Shown here: in pieces, positions 35,439 through 43,935 of the stretch
Layout of the letters: each line of letters begins with the position of its first letter
Position numbering within the stretch: position 1 is the stretch's first letter
Assembly (NCBI RefSeq): GCF_009741735.1
Contig: NZ_WHOH01000003.1
Coordinates: 248,001-312,000 of the forward strand
Source: Lentibacillus sp. JNUCC-1
Lineage (GTDB): Bacteria > Bacillota > Bacilli > Bacillales > Amphibacillaceae
Direction of reading: 5' to 3'
Length of the DNA stretch: 64,000 bases
Notes under the pieces: generated by a model
Database searches by the model: none
What the model was told of the DNA's origin: nothing
Seen by the model: only the letters and a program-made list of their open reading frames with translations
Translations under genes and position numbers: made by a program

Positions 35439-36107
35439 TTGAATAACGTTGTTCGTATACTAACAATGGTTTTATTCATTGTTTTTTTAGTTGGATGTGC
35501 GGATAAAGGCGTTGACGATGAAGCAGCGCTTGAAGGATTATTGGAAGATGAAGCGCCCTCTAATAATAACGATGAGAATGACTTAAACAATACCTTCAAC
35601 TCCTCCCAAAATGAAAGCGAACAAAAAAAGCCGTCTTCTACATCTAATAAAAAAGAAACTGAAACAAGAAAAAAATTTCCGGCGGGTTTTAATTTTGAAG
35701 TTATTGGAGGGGGAAAGTCTTATGAAGCTGGATTTATTACCTCCTGTGTGGATGACGGAAAAAGGTGTAATGCTGAGATTAAGGATCATGATAAATTACT
35801 AGAGCGATTTGTTAAGGGGGATGATTCAAAACCAGTTCCGAGATTGAAGGTAAGAACAGGCGACTACATAACCTTTCAAACATCTGCAAGAGCAGGATCT
35901 GGAGACTTGCTTCCTATGCCTGATCAAATAGAGTTAATACAGATAGATAGAGAAGAAAAAGATATAAAAACAGAGTTGGATGTTCCACGATTTGAAGCCT
36001 CTGAGGAAAAAGGCAGGTATAATTATGTTGTCAGGGTAAGGTGGAACTTGGAAAATGTGTTCAAAGGAGAAGCCCTGTATGCTTTTTCGGTGTTGGTGAC
36101 GGAATAA
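35439..36107 (+). CDS. Putative lipoprotein, paralogue 2
   Basis: A 222-residue lipoprotein, start TTG at 35439 after GGAGG, with the same signal and lipobox (FIVFLVGC) as the gene at 32855. It shares the acidic low-complexity spacer and the conserved C-terminal domain (PRLKVRTGDYITF, LPMPDQIELIQID, VPRFEASEEKGRYNYVV). Differences are concentrated in the spacer. The longer frame beginning at 35157 would run through IS110 sequence and is rejected. Role unknown. Confidence 0.78.
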   Translation: MNNVVRILTMVLFIVFLVGCADKGVDDEAALEGLLEDEAPSNNNDENDLNNTFNSSQNESEQKKPSSTSNKKETETRKKFPAGFNFEVIGGGKSYEAGFITSCVDDGKRCNAEIKDHDKLLERFVKGDDSKPVPRLKVRTGDYITFQTSARAGSGDLLPMPDQIELIQIDREEKDIKTELDVPRFEASEEKGRYNYVVRVRWNLENVFKGEALYAFSVLVTE

Positions 36108-36115
36108 TAATGATG

Positions 36116-36141
36116 AGCATCCTTGAAGGGTGCTTTTTTTT
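36116..36141 (+). terminator. Terminator after lipoprotein paralogue 2
   Basis: AGCATCC-TTGAA-GGGTGCT hairpin followed by eight T residues. Confidence 0.7.
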
Positions 36142-36155
36142 ATGAAATTTAACCA

Positions 36156-36209
36156 TTGACTTTTAACTCACTTAGTCATATGGTTAGTTACATAAGTAAT
36201 GAACCATAT
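36156..36209 (+). promoter_or_regulatory. Promoter and candidate GntR operator
   Basis: TTGACT at 36156-36161 with a weak TATGGT -10 after 17 bp. ATATGGTT (36178-36185) and AACCATAT (36202-36209) form a perfect dyad whose inner TTAC/GTAA bases also match. It overlaps the -10 and lies directly ahead of the GntR-type regulator gene, suggesting autoregulation. Confidence 0.55.
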
Positions 36210-36233
36210 AAGTTAACTTAAAAGGTGATGTTG

Positions 36234-36611
36234 ATGAAAAAGGCGCTTGATGAAACGAAACCAATTTATGTGCAAATTAAGGAACATATTGAGGATTCGA
36301 TTATAGGCGGGACGCTCAATCCGGATGAGCGGGCACCGTCAACGAATGAGTTTGCGGCGTTTTATAAAATCAATCCAGCGACAGCCGCAAAAGGGATTAA
36401 TGAACTGGTTGCGGAAGATATTTTGGTGAAACGAAGGGGGATTGGCATGTTTGTGACGGCACATGCGAAGTCGGTCATTATTGAAAAACGCAAGAAGACC
36501 TTTTATGATCATTATATTTTGCCGTTAAAACAGGAAGCCGAAAAGCTTGAGATTAATGAAGCAGAACTCATTGAATGGGTGAAAGGGGAGCGAAAAAGGG
36601 ATGAGAATTGA
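36234..36611 (+). CDS. GntR-family transcriptional regulator (YtrA/YhcF type)
   Basis: A 125-residue regulator with an N-terminal winged HTH (PIYVQIKEHIEDSIIGG...APSTNEFAAFYKINPATAAKGINELV) and a short C-terminal dimerisation helix, the size of the YtrA subfamily. The ATG at 36234 follows AAAGGTGA with seven bases. It overlaps the downstream ABC ATPase gene, a standard YtrA/YhcF-type arrangement in which the regulator controls its own ABC operon, often in response to cell-wall antibiotics. Confidence 0.9.
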   Translation: MKKALDETKPIYVQIKEHIEDSIIGGTLNPDERAPSTNEFAAFYKINPATAAKGINELVAEDILVKRRGIGMFVTAHAKSVIIEKRKKTFYDHYILPLKQEAEKLEINEAELIEWVKGERKRDEN

Positions 36612-37464
36612 TGTGGATCAACTGACGAAAAGCTATGGGAATAAGCCGGCTCTTGATCATGTTTCCTTTACGCTTGATGAGCCGAAAATCTTTGGCTTGC
36701 TTGGGCGAAATGGTGCGGGGAAGACATCGTTTATGGATATATTGGCCGGACAGATTCTCGCAACGGGCGGGACTTTGCATGTGAACGGGGAGAATCCGTT
36801 TGATAATCAGAAACTGATGGAATCGATCTGTTTAATTAAAGAGGGCAACAATTTCAAAAAAGAACTGAAGATCAAGAATGTGCTCAAGCTTTACAGCATT
36901 TTTTATCCAAAGTGGGATCAGGCGCTTGCGGATGAGTTGATCGCGCTGTACGGGCTAAATAAGAATGCGCGGATCAAGTCGCTGTCGAAAGGGATGGAGT
37001 CGGCACTTGGAATTATTGTAGGACTCGCGAGCAGGGCGCCGATTACGATGTTTGATGAGCCCTATATTGGGCTTGACGCGTCTGCGCGAAAAATGTTTTA
37101 TGACAAGCTCGTTGAAGTGTATGAACAAGAGAAGCGGATGATCATATTTTCAACCCATTTAATTGATGAAGTGAGTACACTGTTTGAAGAAATTCTGATC
37201 TTGCAAAATGGCACGCTTGCACTTCAAGAGGATGCGGATGTGTTGAGAGAGAAGGCATGTGCCGTTTCCGGTCCAAAAGCAGATGTCACGGCCTTTCTCC
37301 AGGATAAAAAAGTCATCCAGACGAAGGAAATCGCCGGCATGATGACGGCGTATGTGTACGGTGAATCAGCGATGGATGAGGCTTATGCACATGGACTGAC
37401 GGTTGAAGGCATACCGATTCAGGACTTGATGGTGTATTTAACTGAGGAAAAACGGGGGGCATAG
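36601..37464 (+). CDS. ABC transporter ATP-binding protein (YtrB/YhcG-like)
   Basis: Nucleotide-binding subunit of 287 residues: Walker A GRNGAGKT, a variant signature LSKGMES in place of LSGGQ, Walker B ITMFDEP, and H-loop FSTHLIDE. The ATG overlaps the end of the regulator gene by 11 bp, implying translational coupling. The permease gene starts two bases after its stop. Together they form a small exporter or sensing system of unknown substrate. Confidence 0.9.
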   Translation: MRIDVDQLTKSYGNKPALDHVSFTLDEPKIFGLLGRNGAGKTSFMDILAGQILATGGTLHVNGENPFDNQKLMESICLIKEGNNFKKELKIKNVLKLYSIFYPKWDQALADELIALYGLNKNARIKSLSKGMESALGIIVGLASRAPITMFDEPYIGLDASARKMFYDKLVEVYEQEKRMIIFSTHLIDEVSTLFEEILILQNGTLALQEDADVLREKACAVSGPKADVTAFLQDKKVIQTKEIAGMMTAYVYGESAMDEAYAHGLTVEGIPIQDLMVYLTEEKRGA

Positions 37465-37466
37465 AG

Positions 37467-38168
37467 ATGAGTCAAATCAAAGGGACGCTTTATTTTTTCG
37501 GAACGGGCGCGCGGTATAACTTCACGATCTTCTGGTCGATCTTGCTCGGGACCATGCTGATTTCACTGACGATCGCTTTCTTCATCAGTGACATGATGGG
37601 AGACACGCGGATGGTCTTTGCCGTATCAATGCCGGCGTATATTTATGGCTCTATTGTGGGGTATGCGACTGTGAAAGAATCCATTCCGCATTTGCTGAAA
37701 TTGGGGGCGACACGGAAGAATATATTTCTCGGCCTCGGGCTCAGTTTTCTGGGATTATCCATCGTGATGGCGGTACTGGTAAGTGTGGTGCATGTTCTGT
37801 TCACATGGCTGACGGAGACGTTTAATATTGGCGGTTATGAGTTGCTGCATGCGGCTCAGGTTTTTGACGATACGTTTCTCAATCGGGTATTGATCGATGC
37901 AAGTGTCATGTTCTTTATTTTGGCGAGCATGTTTTTACTTGGGCTGCTATTTTATAAATATGGTTTGCTTGGTGGGGGTATCGTAGTTGGGGTGCTGGTT
38001 GTCCTGTTTCTCGTGGGCCTTGCCACAAGCTGGATTCCGGATGCGGTGAAAAGTCTGTATGAACATAGGGCTTTGATGCAGTTCGTGTGGTTGTTTACGA
38101 TTGGGGCTGTGCTTTACAGCTTGGTCTGGACGATGATTCGGCGTATTACAATTGTTAAAACGCGGTAA
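37467..38168 (+). CDS. Membrane protein, probable ABC permease
   Basis: A 233-residue protein with about six hydrophobic segments (for example FTIFWSILLGTMLISLTIAF and YGLLGGGIVVGVLVVLFLVG) and no recognisable enzyme motif. It follows the ATPase gene by two bases and is the likely membrane partner. The family is unnamed to me; role as permease rests on context and topology. A terminator follows. Confidence 0.75.
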   Translation: MSQIKGTLYFFGTGARYNFTIFWSILLGTMLISLTIAFFISDMMGDTRMVFAVSMPAYIYGSIVGYATVKESIPHLLKLGATRKNIFLGLGLSFLGLSIVMAVLVSVVHVLFTWLTETFNIGGYELLHAAQVFDDTFLNRVLIDASVMFFILASMFLLGLLFYKYGLLGGGIVVGVLVVLFLVGLATSWIPDAVKSLYEHRALMQFVWLFTIGAVLYSLVWTMIRRITIVKTR

Positions 38169-38174
38169 ATGGAA

Positions 38175-38210
38175 AAAGGGATCTTTTTTCCGATCCCTTT
38201 CTACTTTTTT
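38175..38210 (+). terminator. Terminator after GntR-ABC operon
   Basis: AAAGGGATC pairs perfectly with GATCCCTTT around an 8-nt loop; a T-rich run follows. Confidence 0.75.
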
Positions 38211-38304
38211 GATTCATTTCGAGATGTAATAAGTCTATGGTAAATCCTGCGTGCATTAGCAAATGCAACCAAGTAATCCGTTAATATCTTCATACCCAAA
38301 ATCG

Positions 38305-38559
38305 TTAAAGTCGAACATCTTGTCGGAGTTCGAGAACGATATTTTCATGAGAAGTATGATAAATCAAATCTTCACCTTTTGATTTAAAAAGTTCCTTTGT
38401 TGCTAATTCGTCCGGTACAGGTCTGATCACAGCCATCCCCTCGACGATTTCTTGATTACCTTCAATATAAGATGAAAGTACTTTTAGTTTTACAAATTGA
38501 TTGGGGTACATTTTTTTACTTCTGACCACTTCAACTTTATCGCCCCTTTCAATTAACAT
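38305..38559 (-). CDS. Small hypothetical protein
   Basis: An 84-residue acidic/basic mixed protein with no signal or membrane segment, beginning MLIERGDKVEVVRSKKMYPN. The early part could form a small beta-barrel (KVEVV...FVKLKVLSSYI), but no family is recognised. The ATG lacks a strong ribosome-binding site (AT-rich upstream), so the start is uncertain. It is alone on the minus strand. Confidence 0.55.
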   Translation of the reverse strand: MLIERGDKVEVVRSKKMYPNQFVKLKVLSSYIEGNQEIVEGMAVIRPVPDELATKELFKSKGEDLIYHTSHENIVLELRQDVRL

Positions 38560-38723
38560 TATTATATCATTATTTCACATCTGTCATAGTACTTACTACT
38601 TTACGATGCTTTGGCTTGTTAAAGAAGAGCGCAAGATTATAAAACAACGGGTTATCATGCTTCAGGATCCGGGTTGGCTTCCTTCCGACTTTTGTGGCTT
38701 TTCCAAGTTAGAACAACTTCATC

Positions 38724-38884
38724 TATCAAGGGAAGAGTGACTCCTATCCAAGCAAAAGTCCATTCTATCAAACCAAAACTCTATTCTATCCAAGCAAGAA
38801 CTGTATCTATCAAACGAAGAACGCATTCTATCCAAGCAAGAACGACTTCTATCCAACGACAACGACGTCCTATCCAAGCAATAT
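38724..38884. repeat. Degenerate 21-bp tandem repeat array, eight units
   Basis: TATCCAA or TATCAAA recurs at exact 21-bp steps (38724, 38745, 38766, 38787, 38808, 38829, 38850, 38871). A typical unit is TATCCAAGCAAGAACGACTT plus C. Because 21 is a multiple of three, a short frame with 7-residue repeats (SIQARTT) exists, but it has no ribosome-binding site and is probably not a gene. Confidence 0.85.
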
Positions 38885-38946
38885 AGTCTCTTGGCAACCT
38901 CACACCGTAATATTCATGAGAATTTTAACGTAACGACTTTTATAAC

Positions 38947-38999
38947 GGGTGTCAGTCCCCTGACTCTTTAAAGTTTAAACAGAGTGGGGGGCTGACACC
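38947..38999. repeat. REP-like hairpin, second copy
   Basis: GGTGTCAGTCCCC-TG-ACTCT and AGAGT-GGGGGGCTGACACC pair around TTTAAAGTTTAAAC. Same design as the element at 1634-1688. The stretch 38560-39101 holds only this and the 21-bp array. Confidence 0.6.
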
Positions 39000-39027
39000 T
39001 ATAATTCAAATTAATATGCCTCAAGAT

Positions 39028-39062
39028 AAAAAAACCGCTCATATTGATTGAACGGTTCTTGA
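39028..39062 (-). terminator. Terminator of the small membrane protein gene
   Basis: On the minus strand AACCGTTC pairs with GAGCGGTT (one mismatch-type pair) and is followed by TTTTTTT. Confidence 0.7.
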
Positions 39063-39101
39063 TATATTCCCTTTGTTATTCAACAAACGCGCCCGATTGT
39101 T

Positions 39102-39419
39102 TTACAAAGCACCCCTATTCCGATGTAAAAACAACGTAAAGACATTTAATAAAATGGTAACAATGACAAGTACCGTTGAAGCAACAGCTACACCGCGCAT
39201 TGTATCCGCCAGAGCAGCAAAGTCTTCAATCTTTACCAAGTAAAGGTTATAAAAGATTTGAAAACATATTGCGATAGCGCAAGCGCTGAAACTGATAATG
39301 GTAAGAGTAACCCATTTATTATTCTTTTGTTTTTTTTCCACAAGATTAATAGCAGGGATTATCCAAGCTACTAACCCAAGAATCAAACTGCCGATGTTAA
39401 GCCAACCAGCATCAATCAT
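39102..39419 (-). CDS. Small membrane protein, function unknown
   Basis: A 105-residue protein with three hydrophobic segments (LNIGSLILGLVAWIIPAINL, WVTLTIISFSACAIAICFQI, VAVASTVLVIVTILLNVFTL). No enzyme motif is seen. GGGGTGGG lies upstream of the ATG. Monocistronic, with its own terminator. Similar small proteins are common in Bacilli without assigned role. Confidence 0.68.
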   Translation of the reverse strand: MIDAGWLNIGSLILGLVAWIIPAINLVEKKQKNNKWVTLTIISFSACAIAICFQIFYNLYLVKIEDFAALADTMRGVAVASTVLVIVTILLNVFTLFLHRNRGAL

Positions 39420-39579
39420 ATTTCATCCCACCCCATTTTCCCTTCTAAATTTTTCCTCAACAAACTGGCCCGTTTGCGGAACATTTCAGTTAAGTCTTAT
39501 ATACATTTTAACATTAATCTGCTATTTACCTGCAAAAATCCGAGACAATATTGTATTGTTATTCTTAGGGTAGGCTAAA

Positions 39580-39612
39580 TAGAGGCCCAACCTATGTGCT
39601 CAGACCTCTAAT
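39580..39612. terminator. Terminator downstream of the YxlG-like gene
   Basis: TAGAGG pairs with CCTCTA across a loop, with A/T runs on both sides; it lies after the stop of the minus-strand permease gene. Confidence 0.45.
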
Positions 39613-39652
39613 TTTGTATGTTATTTTAACTTTTGTACGCTCGATACTGATC

Positions 39653-40429
39653 CTATGCAGCCATTTCCTTTTTACGAAAAATGAATACGGCCCCGATGAC
39701 TAGGGCGATTGAAAGGATGAGCGTCACGGCAGCTGATCCCCATAAGTCGCTCGTTGTCTGTCCAGTGAGCAACATTTCCTGAATGTGCGGAGACAGCTTG
39801 TTCGGACTCCACGTAAGGACATGGCCAAAGATTTGGGTGACAATGCTCATCACCATGACCGTCGCGAGGGTGAAAAAGAGCACGAGACCTTGGTTGTTGA
39901 CGAGTGCGTTATAAAAAATGGCTAAGCTCACAACAAGTGTCAGCCAGAGGCCATAGAATCCCACGACCTGCAGCATGGCGGTAAAAGCCAGGTCTCCAAA
40001 AAGAATGTTGATATAATACCAGCTTGCCAGTATGCCAAGGAACAAGGATACCCAAACGAGCAGGAGTAAAACCGTCCATTTGGCTGTGATGTAATTGGCA
40101 AATGAGACCGGCTTGACAAGCACAAGTTCGAGAACACCGCTTTTGCGTTCACCTGCGATTGTGCCCATGGAAATGAGGCCAATGACCAGGACACCCATCA
40201 GGCTGTACTGGGATAAACTCATCATAATGACTTCAGGCGGTGTGAGTTCCGGCAGTTCCAGCACACTCCCTTCCGGCAATCCGCCAACAGAGTCGATGAT
40301 CATAGGGGTATAATAGGTTGTGATCGGGTCCATGATGGCAATCAGGATCATTACGAGTGGCACCCAGATCCACTTTTTATTTCGCCAGTTTTCCAGAACT
40401 TCTTTCCGAAATAAAGCATTCCATTGCAT
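39653..40429 (-). CDS. ABC-2 permease, YxlG-like
   Basis: A 258-residue membrane protein with six hydrophobic segments, resembling permeases of the NosY/YxlG type. It begins within the last base of the ATPase stop, so translation is coupled. Third gene of a PLDc_N protein-ATPase-permease operon equal in order to B. subtilis yxlE-yxlF-yxlG, which there belongs to the sigma-Y locus. No sigma or anti-sigma gene is adjacent here, so that regulatory link is not supported. Confidence 0.83.
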   Translation of the reverse strand: MQWNALFRKEVLENWRNKKWIWVPLVMILIAIMDPITTYYTPMIIDSVGGLPEGSVLELPELTPPEVIMMSLSQYSLMGVLVIGLISMGTIAGERKSGVLELVLVKPVSFANYITAKWTVLLLLVWVSLFLGILASWYYINILFGDLAFTAMLQVVGFYGLWLTLVVSLAIFYNALVNNQGLVLFFTLATVMVMSIVTQIFGHVLTWSPNKLSPHIQEMLLTGQTTSDLWGSAAVTLILSIALVIGAVFIFRKKEMAA

Positions 40430-41337
40430 TATGCAGTCACCACCCTCATAAACATGTCCTCGAGTGAAGCACGATTAATACTGAAGTATGTGAGCGGCCA
40501 GTTTTCTGCAGCGGCCTTTGTTAAAATGCCTGCACGGGCAGCCTCAATGTCATGCGCGATGACGTGCAGCATGTCTTTGTCGACGTAGGCGTTTTCCACC
40601 GAATCAAGTTGATTGACCAGTGTTTGGAATGGTGCGGGGTCCGTGTCAAAAGAAAGCTCCAGCTTGGTGGTTTGATACTTTTTCCGGAGGGTTGCCAGTG
40701 AACCGGACTCGACCATCTGGCCTTTGTTCAACAAAAGCAGCTCATCACTGACTTCATCGGCATCGCTTAAAATATGTGTGGAAAAAAGAATCGTCATATC
40801 CTGCTTGAGTTCTTCCATAAGGGTGAGCACATCGCGTCTGCCGATTGGATCGAGAGACGAAACCGGCTCATCAAGCATCAGCAATTTGGGCTGATGAATC
40901 ATCGCTTGAGCAATGCCAAGCCGTTGCTTCATGCCCCCAGAATACTTCCCTATACGCTGACCTTTGGCATCCGCAATCCCGACTTTTTCCAACAGATTAT
41001 GGGCACGCTGCTGAGAATCATTTTTTGAAAGCAGGGCAAGCTCTCCGCTGTAGGTGAGAAATTCCATCCCGGTCATCCAATTGTAAAAAGCGGGATACTG
41101 GGGCAGGTAGCCTATGTATGAGCGAATGTCATCCCCTTGTTTCATCCCTCTGAACGTTACTGATCCCTCTGTCGGTTTAAGCAGACCCGCCATCGTGCGT
41201 AAAATGGTTGTTTTTCCCGCACCGTTCGGACCGATCAGTGCAATGGTCTGGCCTTCTTGCAAGGTGAAATCCACATGATCGACAGCCGGTTTGCCGTCAA
41301 AATGCCTTGATAAATTCGAAACCGTAACAAGTGCCAT
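40429..41337 (-). CDS. ABC transporter ATP-binding protein, YxlF-like
   Basis: A 302-residue nucleotide-binding subunit with Walker A GPNGAGKT, signature YSGGMKQR, Walker B LLMLDEP and H-loop FSTHILSDAD. The ATG at 41337 is chosen because it overlaps the upstream TAA stop (TAATG) and has GGAAGGAGG before it; a longer frame runs into the upstream gene. The C-terminal third (after about residue 215) is a regulatory extension common in this exporter group. The exported substrate is unknown. Confidence 0.9.
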   Translation of the reverse strand: MALVTVSNLSRHFDGKPAVDHVDFTLQEGQTIALIGPNGAGKTTILRTMAGLLKPTEGSVTFRGMKQGDDIRSYIGYLPQYPAFYNWMTGMEFLTYSGELALLSKNDSQQRAHNLLEKVGIADAKGQRIGKYSGGMKQRLGIAQAMIHQPKLLMLDEPVSSLDPIGRRDVLTLMEELKQDMTILFSTHILSDADEVSDELLLLNKGQMVESGSLATLRKKYQTTKLELSFDTDPAPFQTLVNQLDSVENAYVDKDMLHVIAHDIEAARAGILTKAAAENWPLTYFSINRASLEDMFMRVVTA

Positions 41338-41540
41338 TACTTTTGCCTCCTTCCGAAAATGAAATAAGCAATCGGTCCAATCAAGTTGACCAAGAGGATG
41401 ATCAGCAGCCACATCCATTTCGGCCCGTTCGTTTCATCAGCTTTCACCCAATCAACAAGCGCCACGATCATGAGAATCAATTGAATGATGACAATCGGCA
41501 AAAGCATCAGCAATAAATTAGAATCCATAAGTTCAGCCAT
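41337..41540 (-). CDS. PLDc_N-domain small membrane protein, YxlE-like
   Basis: A 67-residue protein with two hydrophobic helices (LLLMLLPIVIIQLILMIVAL and WMWLLIILLVNLIGPIAYFIF) and a charged tail GRRQK, matching the phospholipase_D-nuclease N-terminal domain family to which YxlE belongs. AGGAGAG precedes the ATG. First gene of the YxlEFG-like operon; in B. subtilis YxlE helps restrain sigma-Y, but no such partner is seen here. Confidence 0.82.
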   Translation of the reverse strand: MAELMDSNLLLMLLPIVIIQLILMIVALVDWVKADETNGPKWMWLLIILLVNLIGPIAYFIFGRRQK

Positions 41541-41599
41541 AACGAATCTCTCCTTTCATAGTGTTATACGAATGAGCAGAAGAAAAGTTCGGATAAAAA

Positions 41600-41637
41600 A
41601 GAGCCCAACCGATTGATGTCAGTTGGGATCCTTTTTT
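41600..41637. terminator. Bidirectional hairpin upstream of the YxlE-like gene
   Basis: GCCCAAC pairs with GTTGGGA-type sequence across a 12-nt loop, with A and T runs on either side (AAAAAAG, CTTTTTTA). No plus-strand gene ends here, so its user is unclear; it may insulate the operon. Confidence 0.5.
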
Positions 41638-41741
41638 ATAAGGTTGTATTCTTATAAGTTTCTGCTATTTACTAAGGCACAGTATCTCAAAACCACGAAG
41701 TAAGAGAACGTGAATGAACCCCTTATGCGTGAGAGAGGACC

Positions 41742-42168
41742 GTGATTTACGCTCCGGGAAGTGGCTTTAACTTTATCACAGCTCAAGTGCGACATCTGTT
41801 CAAGAAACCCGCTTTCACAGTGTCTTCTAGCCGCGGGCACGGCCTCACCCTCCTTGCCCCGGCGAGGGGTATGTCGACGTTGTCCGCAAAGGACGGTTTT
41901 AGTCGACCTTCCTTAAAATACGCTTGCTGTGGGGTCTTCGGACTCGTGCTGTTCCCGCAGGAGTCGACTTCCCTCCGCTCCAATCACTTTACTTAATTCA
42001 GTGGCTTGGACGGTTCTACTCATATAAGAGTTAGAGAATAACCTCTCATACCAAGCTCGGGGAAAACACGGAGACTCCTATGGGAGCTAAAGCCTAGATG
42101 AGACCCCGGAGGTCGTCAGACTGAGGAGGCTCATCAGCGCCCATGGAAAGCGCAGTGTTTTCCCCGAG
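41742..42168. repeat. Composite repeat (E2-linker-E1, reverse), expanded E2, copy
   Basis: E2 in reverse occupies 41742-41987 and carries an extra segment (CTTTAACTTTATCACAGCTC ... CCGCTTTCACAGTGTCTTCT) absent from the compact E2. The linker with AGTGGCTTGGACGGTTCTAC follows, then compact E1 in reverse (42056-42168), and the conserved flank CGGTTGCTAGAAGCAGTC. The stretch 41541-42271 has no gene. Confidence 0.85.
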
Positions 42169-42271
42169 CGGTTGCTAGAAGCAGTCATTTCAAGTTTTCT
42201 CCAGGCTTTTATGTCACCTATTTGTTGAGCAGGGATCACTTTATAAAGCAGCCTGTTATAAACCCTACAGG

Positions 42272-43765
42272 TTATTTCTTCTTCAATTCCTGCACGTCTT
42301 CTTCATTTGATAAAGCCTTGAAGAGGGCGAACATCATCAAAATCATGACGAACGAGAATGGTAAGGCTGCCGATATGATCGTGTTTTGGATGGCTTGGAG
42401 ACCGCCAACGTATAACAGGATCAGGGCAACGGCAGACTGAGCAATTCCCCAGACGATTTTGACCTGTGCAGGTGGAATGAGAGACCCATTGGTCGTTTGC
42501 ATCCCGAGTACGAATGTCGCTGAGTCGGCTGATGTAATGAAGAACGAGCCAATCAGCAAAATAGCAATAACCGATAAGATGATCGACATCGGCATCTGGT
42601 CAAACATGTTAAACAAAACAAGTTCAGTCGCATATTGACTTAAATCTACTCCGCTGTCCTGAATCGTTCCGGCTGTTGTGCCAAAAACCGCATACCAGAT
42701 TGAGATAAACAATGTTGGGATGACAAGCACGCCGGTGATAAACGAACGAATTGTGCGGCCGCGGGATACGCGAGCGATGAACATCCCGACAAACGGTGCC
42801 CAGGAAACCCACCAAGCCCAATAGAAAATCGTCCAGCCGTCAAGCCAGCCACGATTATCGCCTTCAAGTGGCGCGGTTCTGAAACTCATTTCCAAGAGAT
42901 TTTGCAAATACAGACCAAACGTCTCTGTAAACATATTTAAAATCAGCAGAGTCGGTCCAATAATGAGGACGACGATCAGTAACAAGACAGCCAAGACCAT
43001 ATTCGTGTTGGATAAGTATTTGATCCCTTTTCCGATCCCAGACCAGGCTGAGATTAAAAACAAGACCGTAACGACGGCAATAATGAAAAATTGCGATGTA
43101 AATCCAACTTCTATTCCAAACAGATGGTTAAGCCCGCCATTAATCTGAGCGGCACCAAATCCAAGTGTTGTCGCTACACCAAATACAGTAGCAAATACCG
43201 CGAGTACATCAATCAAAACGCCCCACGGACCATTCATCTTATCGCCAAACAAAGGCTTAAGCGTTGCGGAAATCAAGCCAGGTTCTTGCTTGCGGAACTG
43301 GAAATAAGCAAGTGATAGGGCGACCATGGCATACATGGCCCATACGTGGACCCCCCAGTGGAAATAAGCAGCAGATAACGCTTCTTTAAAAGCTTGAGGC
43401 GTACCTTCTTCAGAAAGAGGTGCATCAGATACGTAGTGAAACAGGGGTTCTGCAGCACCGTAAAACACGAGACCGATTCCCATGCCCGCGGAAAACAGCA
43501 TGGCGATCCAGGTTGGTGTTGAGAAATCCGGCTTGTCATCATCCTTGCCAAGTTTAACTTTCCCGTAAGGACTGACAGCTACAATAATCGATAATAAGAC
43601 CATTGCTGACATGAGCAGCATATAATACCAACCAAATGTCGTTGCAACAAATCCTTTAATATTTTCCGTGATTACTTTTGCTTCTTCAGGATAAAGAACC
43701 CCAAGAATTACTCCAATGGCTACGAGTGCTAATGTGATGTAAAAGACTTTCGATACTTTCCTCAT
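42272..43765 (-). CDS. BCCT-family glycine betaine/choline transporter
   Basis: Sodium-coupled osmolyte transporter of 497 residues with about 12 membrane segments. The TM8 signature reads YWAWWVSWAPFVGMFIARVS, and ITSADSATFVLGMQTT is the conserved later motif. GGGAGAG stands five bases before the ATG. Divergent enough from the copy at 12.4 kb to be a separate OpuD/BetL-type system. Monocistronic. The charged C-terminal tail (NEEDVQELKKK) may sense osmotic state as in BetP, but it is short. Confidence 0.93.
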   Translation of the reverse strand: MRKVSKVFYITLALVAIGVILGVLYPEEAKVITENIKGFVATTFGWYYMLLMSAMVLLSIIVAVSPYGKVKLGKDDDKPDFSTPTWIAMLFSAGMGIGLVFYGAAEPLFHYVSDAPLSEEGTPQAFKEALSAAYFHWGVHVWAMYAMVALSLAYFQFRKQEPGLISATLKPLFGDKMNGPWGVLIDVLAVFATVFGVATTLGFGAAQINGGLNHLFGIEVGFTSQFFIIAVVTVLFLISAWSGIGKGIKYLSNTNMVLAVLLLIVVLIIGPTLLILNMFTETFGLYLQNLLEMSFRTAPLEGDNRGWLDGWTIFYWAWWVSWAPFVGMFIARVSRGRTIRSFITGVLVIPTLFISIWYAVFGTTAGTIQDSGVDLSQYATELVLFNMFDQMPMSIILSVIAILLIGSFFITSADSATFVLGMQTTNGSLIPPAQVKIVWGIAQSAVALILLYVGGLQAIQNTIISAALPFSFVMILMMFALFKALSNEEDVQELKKK

Positions 43766-43894
43766 ATTCTCTCCCTTTGTTAAAATGGTATGTTATTTAA
43801 CATACTCAAAAAAGATAAAGCGTGCAAGCGAATACAGTTAAAATTATCTTATTCCCATTTTTAAAAATTTTAGTATTATTTTACAAGCCATATA

Positions 43895-43935
43895 AAAACG
43901 CCGACAGACCACGGAAAACCCAGGTGTCGACGTTT
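43895..43935 (-). terminator. Terminator of the XRE regulator gene
   Basis: On the minus strand AAACGTCGACA pairs with TGTCGGCGTTT (one wobble) and a T run follows; it also overlaps the regulator stop. Confidence 0.75.

Noticed and set aside
38674..38886. 70-residue protein with 7-residue repeats over the 21-bp array
   Set aside because: No ribosome-binding site, and openness follows from the in-phase repeat.
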